Shown in pieces: positions 1-6,400 of a stretch of 10,171 nucleotides of DNA (position 1 is the stretch's first letter; the number at the start of each line of letters is the position of its first letter). Both the position numbers and the translations under genes were made by a program. Source of the stretch: Candidatus Roizmanbacteria bacterium. GTDB taxonomy: Bacteria; Patescibacteriota; Microgenomatia; UBA1406; GWC2-37-13. The notes beneath the pieces were generated by a model, which saw nothing but the letters and a program-made list of their open reading frames with translations, was not told the DNA's origin and searched no databases. Where the stretch lies: positions 14,441 through 24,611 of the forward strand of contig JAAXWV010000002.1 of the NCBI GenBank assembly GCA_013334845.1, in the 5' to 3' direction.

Positions 1-3000
1 GAGCCCTGCCCGTCGACTTTGATGCCAAGCTGTTCAAAAGCACTTTTCGTAGCAGCATTAAAGTCTGTGCCGGAACTATTGAAGCCAAATCCGTCTTCAT
101 TGAGGTTGAAATATCTTCCGCTCGGCGATACCATATCAAGGTTCTCAGTAATCTTAAATCCTTGTGGTATTCGGAAGCTGACAATGGAATTATCGGGCTG
201 ACGCCACTGATATTCCTGAGGTGCAACCCCGGTAGGAGCTATTGAATTTCCCTCGCCTCGGAATACATTACTTATCAAGCCCGGTGGCCCATGGAAGAAC
301 GCGTGCCTCGCCTCACTGAATAAGGTACCACCTACGATAGTGCTGACGCCCACACCGAGGAACCGATTTGCTGCCTTGCCAACATAAAGCCATCGTGCCG
401 CCCGATCTTTGGCTTGCAGACTTTTTGACACCGTATCTATCATCTGATCGCCAGGCATATTAAGTTCATCTCTCAACAGTGTTAAGCGGTCCGGCACCGT
501 TCCAGTTAGAAAATTATTTGCATACACTTCAGTCACTCCTTGTATGATATCTTGGATTCTCCCCACCGGCATTTGCTCCCCATTAGCAGGTTGTCTGTAC
601 TTTTGAAGGAGCTGGTCTTCCAGATCCGGTCGCAATCGTATTATCTCGTTGACGCGCTCCAGTACTTCGTAACGGACGCCATTAAGTGTTTCCATTTGCG
701 CATTTTCCGACAATGCTGAGTCAAATTTCAGCAAGCGGCGTCGTCGATCCATACCTACCTGGATACGGGCCGCCGATTCCCCGAGTAGTGCTATGGCTTT
801 CCTAACATCATCGGGCGTATAAGTGCTAATTTCACGCATGGGAGAATTGAGTTTGGTCGAATCACTAAACAGATTGGTCGCATTCATGAGATCTGTAGTC
901 AGATCTTTTACCGAACGCTGATCAGCAATAAACTGCTGAAGTTCGACTTTGTCAGTCGCCCCATAGAGCCCGCGGATGAGCTTCATCGCTCGTCCCATTT
1001 TTACCGTATCTTTAGAAAAAACTACACCTCGTGAAGCTTCAATTTCTGTAATTTGTTTATATCGATGAACCCGGAATCCCTCTTTGACAGCCGCATACAA
1101 CCCAACGCTGAGCGCAGTCGCTCCTACTGCCACCGCTAATGGCACTGCTCCAGCACTCGTCACTACTGCAAGAGGGGTCGATATGCCAGCCAATGCAAAT
1201 GCGTGCGCCTTAGTCGGGTTAAGCGGAAGTACTGAAGTAAGCCACGCAGTTGCATAGCCTACCGTAAACTCATTGAAAGCAGCAGATCGTAGCATTGCAC
1301 CAGACCCTCTCGCGATATTTGAATTGGTTATATTATCAATTGCTCCTGCTATATTACCGGCAAACTCAGGTCGCATTCCTCGAAGACGAGAAAAGACCCG
1401 TTCACGCATACTCACCGGTAAACCAGCGTTTATCTCAGCTTGGTTGGCTACAAATATCTCAAAATCAAGTTTATTGCTTTGATAGGCTGCCTGAAGATAA
1501 TCGGAAAACTTGTTATTGGGGGGAGCTAATGTAATTCCCTTATCCTGGAGCATGGCGATATACCCATCTTTATTGGTACTAAAGTAATCGGCAATCCGTT
1601 GCATATTAGTGCCAACTGTCGCAAAAGCCTGCGTAAACCCTCCAAATCGATTACCCAATCGATCCTGGAGACTGCGCACTTGCCCATTGGGTAACCGTAC
1701 GCCCCCGCGTGCCATATATGCATCGATTCTCACTCGCATTCGGTCTCTATTGTATTCCTGTCGTTCCGCAGCGGTTAGTCCGGAAGGCACCTGAGCGATA
1801 TCTCCATTAAGATACTCTTTATAGATTGCAAAAAAGTCGTCGATAAGACCATCTTTCAAAGCACCATCTTCCAGTTGTTCTCTTGTTTCCCTATTGACAT
1901 TGATTGCAATATTTTCATCGCGAATAGCTAAACGATTCGCAAAGCTTTCAAGTTCGTCCCACTGCTGTCGCTTCTCCTTCAGGAAAGCTTGTCTAGTATC
2001 ATTGTCTGCTACAGTTCCATCTTTTCCTTCTAGTACTTGATAATCACCCATGCCGCCCGACTCAATGCGGCGCGCGCTATTCCTGAGCCATTTCTCTGCT
2101 TCTATCCGGTCAGTTGTCTGGAACCCGGCTAGTGAAGCGAATAAGTTTTGTGCCGCGTCGATTGTACCGCGCCGCAGCCAGTTTCTTTTTTTAACTGCAT
2201 CTTTCCCGAATTTAATTGCCTCGTCATACAATTGATCGCTTAAAAGAGGGAGATTGGCCCTTTGCATCATATTCAAGCGCTGCCGACGCTCACGTTCCCG
2301 AAATACTCCTGAAAGAAGAGAGTTTTGATAAAAACCAGTGGCAAGTTTGCGGAAAAATCCTCGCTCCTGCTGACGCGTCTCCAATGCATGCTCTATACTC
2401 GTCTCTGCGGCAACCCGTTGATGCCGGGTATCCACCCCATAGCTGAAAGCGATCACCGTACTCAACGACATCGGAATCTCATTGTGCTGATCACCTTCAG
2501 CGTCTATCACCGGTGCATATTCTGGATGTTCTGAAGCATCTGGGTTAACTTGATTACCAGCCACGTTCAGATTCTCTCCTTTGGGAAGAGGACTATTCTC
2601 CGGGATCTCGCCATCAGGATCACCTGCTATCTTTTCCAGATTTTCTCCTGCCGTGGCAGTGGGGTCTAAACCAAGATCTATGATGTTACTTTTTTTACGA
2701 TAGACTATATCAGCAGCACTCGCCTCATTCTGCAGTTTCATCGCTTCAAGAGACATGATTATGTCGCCCTCTATTTTGTTACCCAATTTTTGAAGAAGCG
2801 GAGGCATGGAATCAAGAAGCGCCTGTCTATCATTGTCCTGTTCGGAATCCGGTTTTTCTACCAGTTTCTCCAAAAGCAGAGAAACTACACGCTCTTTGTA
2901 AGCTTCTAGTGTCTCGTCATTCTTTTTTTCATATCCCTTCGGCCCCTTTCCCTTCGATAATTCAACTAGCCACTTGTTTGTGGCAACGTAGGGGTTTACC

Positions 3001-3299
3001 GCTAGTTCGTACGATTTACCATCTCGTGCTTGTTTAATTACCACTTCTGTAGTATTGTTGCCGATGCTCGACCTGTTATTCTTAGGTATTTGTTTAGCAG
3101 GGATTTTATATTCTGACTTTAGCTCATTCGCTGTCAAGCCGGGGAAGGTTGATCGAGCATTGTAATCGCCATTCTTCAGCTCGCTTATCTTTACCGGAGG
3201 CCGTGTTGTGTCATTAGACCATCGAGGAGTCTCTTTGCCTCTCATCGGAGCTTTAAAACTCTGTGTTTCTGACTGCTGTGGTAGGTCTTTCGGGGGCAT
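1..3299 (-). CDS. Large multi-pass membrane protein of unknown function (3' end beyond left edge)
   Basis: I translated the reverse strand codon by codon: one frame is open from the ATG at 3299-3297 to the left edge, 1,099 codons, with no stop. The start is well supported: the frame has a TGA at 3396-3398 upstream and no ATG, GTG or TTG between it and 3299. No Shine-Dalgarno sequence is obvious. Visible layout: a polar, probably disordered N-terminus (starts MPPKDLPQQS); an acidic Pro/Gly/Asn-rich linker at about 205-275; a long helical region rich in Arg, Gln and Glu (about 290-670); a hydrophobic block at about 678-738 that could hold two or three membrane helices (clearest 701-719 and 721-738); a helical charged region (about 740-975, with an RRRR run); a further hydrophobic segment at about 979-998 (LGVGVSTIVGGTLF); then a Gly/Asn/Ser-rich, probably beta-rich tail. 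I recognise no family or catalytic motif. With three helices the tail would be outside the cell, with four inside. It is divergent from the 1,875-residue gene and probably shares its control region. The coding status is certain; the role is unknown. Confidence 0.95.
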   Translation of the reverse strand, partial: MPPKDLPQQSETQSFKAPMRGKETPRWSNDTTRPPVKISELKNGDYNARSTFPGLTANELKSEYKIPAKQIPKNNRSSIGNNTTEVVIKQARDGKSYELAVNPYVATNKWLVELSKGKGPKGYEKKNDETLEAYKERVVSLLLEKLVEKPDSEQDNDRQALLDSMPPLLQKLGNKIEGDIIMSLEAMKLQNEASAADIVYRKKSNIIDLGLDPTATAGENLEKIAGDPDGEIPENSPLPKGENLNVAGNQVNPDASEHPEYAPVIDAEGDQHNEIPMSLSTVIAFSYGVDTRHQRVAAETSIEHALETRQQERGFFRKLATGFYQNSLLSGVFRERERRQRLNMMQRANLPLLSDQLYDEAIKFGKDAVKKRNWLRRGTIDAAQNLFASLAGFQTTDRIEAEKWLRNSARRIESGGMGDYQVLEGKDGTVADNDTRQAFLKEKRQQWDELESFANRLAIRDENIAINVNRETREQLEDGALKDGLIDDFFAIYKEYLNGDIAQVPSGLTAAERQEYNRDRMRVRIDAYMARGGVRLPNGQVRSLQDRLGNRFGGFTQAFATVGTNMQRIADYFSTNKDGYIAMLQDKGITLAPPNNKFSDYLQAAYQSNKLDFEIFVANQAEINAGLPVSMRERVFSRLRGMRPEFAGNIAGAIDNITNSNIARGSGAMLRSAAFNEFTVGYATAWLTSVLPLNPTKAHAFALAGISTPLAVVTSAGAVPLAVAVGATALSVGLYAAVKEGFRVHRYKQITEIEASRGVVFSKDTVKMGRAMKLIRGLYGATDKVELQQFIADQRSVKDLTTDLMNATNLFSDSTKLNSPMREISTYTPDDVRKAIALLGESAARIQVGMDRRRRLLKFDSALSENAQMETLNGVRYEVLERVNEIIRLRPDLEDQLLQKYRQPANGEQMPVGRIQDIIQGVTEVYANNFLTGTVPDRLTLLRDELNMPGDQMIDTVSKSLQAKDRAARWLYVGKAANRFLGVGVSTIVGGTLFSEARHAFFHGPPGLISNVFRGEGNSIAPTGVAPQEYQWRQPDNSIVSFRIPQGFKITENLDMVSPSGRYFNLNEDGFGFNSSGTDFNAATKSAFEQLGIKVDGQG

Positions 3300-3342
3300 G
3301 ATACATATTACTGAGAAAAGCAGAGAAAAATCAAGCTTAAAT

Positions 3343-3351
3343 ATAATAATA
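3343..3351 (-). promoter_or_regulatory. Candidate -10 region for the leftward gene
   Basis: The minus strand reads TATTAT in two overlapping registers here, about 45 bases upstream of the ATG at 3299. That would give a 5' leader of roughly 35 bases. No convincing -35 hexamer is seen upstream. The whole stretch is AT-rich, so chance matches are likely and the call is tentative. Confidence 0.35.
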
Positions 3352-3353
3352 TA

Positions 3354-3369
3354 AGGCTTCCTTAAGCCT
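3354..3369. repeat. Small inverted repeat between the divergent promoters
   Basis: AGGCTT (3354-3359) and AAGCCT (3364-3369) form a perfect 6-bp inverted repeat around a 4-base centre (CCTT). It directly abuts the TATAAT at 3369-3374 and lies just beyond the minus-strand -10 candidates, a typical position for an operator. It has no T-tract and is too short to be a convincing terminator. It could also be chance. Confidence 0.35.
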
Positions 3370-3374
3370 ATAAT
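3369..3374 (+). promoter_or_regulatory. Candidate -10 box for the 1,875-residue gene
   Basis: The sequence is a perfect TATAAT. A transcript starting about 7 bases downstream (near 3381) would have a leader of about 30 bases before the ATG at 3412. No good -35 hexamer lies 16-18 bases upstream, where the sequence is AT-only. An alternative pair is TTGACT at 3384-3389 with TCTAAT at 3408-3413 (18-bp spacer). That pair would start transcription after 3412 and so favour the second in-frame ATG at 3436. Confidence 0.45.
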
Positions 3375-3411
3375 GTTTTGAGCTTGACTCGAGCCTCATA
3401 AGAATGGTCTA

Positions 3412-6400
3412 ATGTCGTATTACTCTACTATTGCTATGAACGGTGAAACTGCCAATATTGAACCCCAATCTCCCGCCGAGAAACAGATAAATTCCATCGT
3501 AGACAGAGTAAATAAGATAGCACATCCGGATCCTCCCAAAGCCTTAGACGGAAATAATACCGCAGCAAAGCCTTCCCCTATGCTCATCGATGAAGCGCGT
3601 AATAAATATTTAAACATGAAGTCGTCATCCGGAGTATCGATGCTCATAGAAGCCGATTCATCACTACCAAAGCTGGTAAAAAAAGTTCTAAAAGGCACTG
3701 ACCCGCGATATGATTCTACGAATCTCGGAAATGATGATGAAGCTCGACTTGATTTAGTTGAGCAGCTTATCCCTGCTATCGCGCAAAATCCGGATTTTCA
3801 AGGCGATATACCTCGAGAAGATCTCCTCGCGTGTCTTCAAATCATTGGCTATAGCGCTGGCGAAACAATGATCTATGATTTTATCCTAAACGAATCTGTG
3901 CAAACACCACCGAAAGATGATTTCTACCAGCGTACCTTCATACACACTGATAAGGAACGTGGAAAACTTCATTCTGCATATACCTATGAGGGTTTCGATA
4001 CCGTCCTCCTCGGCCCCAAAGTTGGCATCCGTCATGTAAAAAGTGAACCTATCAAAATAGATGAAAACACCAGTCTCTTTTATGATACGCTTTTCCAAGA
4101 AATGAAAGGCAGATTGTACTCAAAAGATGATGGAGTTAGAAATGCATTCGCAAGTGATTTAGTAAAAAAAGCCAGCAATGAATCAATGGACTTAGTAGAT
4201 AAAATTGAAGAATTAAGCACAGCAAGTATAACTGATTATTTAAAAACAACCAACCATTCAAGTCTAGATACAGCTTTACTCAATACAATCGACTCTATTA
4301 TCGAACGCAACATGAGATATATTCATAAAATAGATAGTTCGGGACTGGAAGCAATTCGCGGATACGAAAAAATCTCCCCAGCAAAACTAATTGACGCAAA
4401 TACACAATACCGCAAAATAGCGTCAGGAATTGATCAGAACTACTCTCAATTGATCGCTGTCAAGAAGCGTATTGCTTACGATATCGCGAATAATAAGAAT
4501 CCATCAGGTTCCGATTTAGATGAATACAAGAAGGCTGTGATTTGTGTTTTTAATGATACTCAGCCAACTGTCGCTGATCTTTTATCTACTTCACTGACAT
4601 TAAAAGAGCGGGAATATTGGCAAGCCCAAGATCCTGCTACCCGAGAGACACTACTTATTCAAATTTACGATCAATTTCAAAATTGGGGTGAAGTAATGTT
4701 CGGTACCGAAGGCCCCAAACGCCTTGCAGAAGTAGAGCTCAAGCTGGGAGTAGCCTTCACCGACATTATGATTCCTCCGGAGGAGCGCTTTGCCAGAATT
4801 AAGTTGGAACATGAATTGCAACAATATCGTGCGCGCTACCCTCTTGCGGAGCACAAAGGGAAATTAGATCGTGAAGAAAAAGCAGAAGCAATTCTAAAAA
4901 AACTTTCCAACTATTTGAGTGATGACACGTTCAATGTGAACGGGGAAAACATAAATTATCAGCAAGCGCTTGAGGCTCTTGAGAAGATGCGCAGTGACGA
5001 ACAACTGGCCGTCCTCACTGCTAACGATGTAAAAACAGACGGTCAGAAATACCAGGAGATCAATACTCCAGAGTTTAGAAAACTCCGTAAAGATACCGAA
5101 AAACGAAGTGAAAAACTTGTGAAAGACAAGATGAATGCTCTTGAAGCAAATGCTCAGTCGGTGATAACGATGCTGAAAGCTGCCGGAATCAAATTTTCAG
5201 ATGTAAATATTGAGACGGAAATTGCAAACTATCTCAATAATGAAACTATTCAGCAAGGAGCCGAAAAAGATGGTGGCATGCTCGAGCTCTTAACCGATGT
5301 TATTCACGGATCCGTAGACGACAGATTAGTTCGAAGAATCCTTTCCGATGGACGACGCGTCGCTCGTTCATTGATCTCTCTCCAGGTGAAACGACCCGAT
5401 ACTAATCCGCGAGATCTAAGAGACCCGAAAAACATAACCAACAAAGATCGGGAGAGTCAATACGCCGGACATGCTAGTAAGATTCTCCTTGATGGTGATT
5501 ATCTGTCGATGGGGTTGAGTGGTATTGATTTTCTGTATCGAGCCGGACAGCATGAAACAGCCTATAAACTCCGCGACCCAAAAGGGCCTATCCTCCCCCC
5601 TTCCCCTGACAAATACCTATCCCGACTCTCCAAAACTATCGATGTCTATGAAGACGTTGACACCATAAATCCTAGCTTCATACCTCCTGATTTTTCATAT
5701 GATGAGGGTAATAATCCCTTTATCCCCCCGAAAATAGAAGCTATACCAGAAGATTTAGGATTCGATCCATCAATAGATCCTCTAGAAGAGTTGGATCCAT
5801 ATGATGATGAGCCAGTGGTTTTTGGGGCGAACCCATTTGAGACACGTGAAGACGTGTCTGCTGTCGAAGAAGGGGGCGATCGGGATACGTTAATTAGTGA
5901 GTCGAATAGGGAATTAAAATTGGCATTACAGAAATCGCAGTATGCTTACGATGAAATTTTCGACGGTAAGCCACATAATTTTTCTCAAATAGTATACTCA
6001 CTGAATCAGGAGAATGATCAGCAAGTAAATAAACGATTAGTCATAGAAATAATGTTGAAAGCTCTCGGTAAACCAGCTGAAGAAGCTAAGGACTATTTTA
6101 TTGACAACGATGGCGGTAGTGTTACGTATATTCGTCTAAGTAAACTTGACTCGTTAATTAATAAATATTCGAAACTCGTCTCATCTACTCCACCCCCAGT
6201 AGTCGAAGCTCCTGCAGCGATTCAATTAGATATATCAGAGCCGGTACTTGAAACAATAGAGCCTCTTAAGAAAGTGCTGCATATCGACGTTCCCCATCGA
6301 CAATGTCTATCTGTTGAAAAAGGGGTTTATAAGAGCACCAACAGCCTCACTCCCGACATTATCGTTAAAACTGATGTTTTTGACATAGGTGGAGACCCTT

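Larger units (their letters stand above)
3300..3411. promoter_or_regulatory. Divergent intergenic control region
   Basis: This 112-bp gap separates the 5' ends of two large divergent genes, so both promoters should lie here unless they are further inside the genes. It is much richer in A and T than the flanking coding sequence, particularly at 3338-3354. It contains TATAAT on the plus strand at 3342-3347 and 3369-3374, and TATTAT on the minus strand at 3343-3348 and 3346-3351. An inverted repeat lies between the candidate -10 boxes. No regulator family can be assigned from these short sites. Confidence 0.7.

Noticed and set aside
1273..1534. Overlapping plus-strand frames of 69 and 79 codons
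   Set aside because: Both are shadows of the continuous minus-strand frame that I translated without interruption across this region.
4774..4783. Palindrome CCTCCGGAGG with a strong internal Shine-Dalgarno-like GGAGG
   Set aside because: No ATG or GTG lies at a useful distance in any frame that would give a credible product, and it is explained by Pro-Pro-Glu-Glu codons.
5710..5850. Two NPF tripeptides in the acidic linker of the giant protein
   Set aside because: NPF is a ligand for eukaryotic EH domains. In a bacterial disordered linker it is most likely chance.
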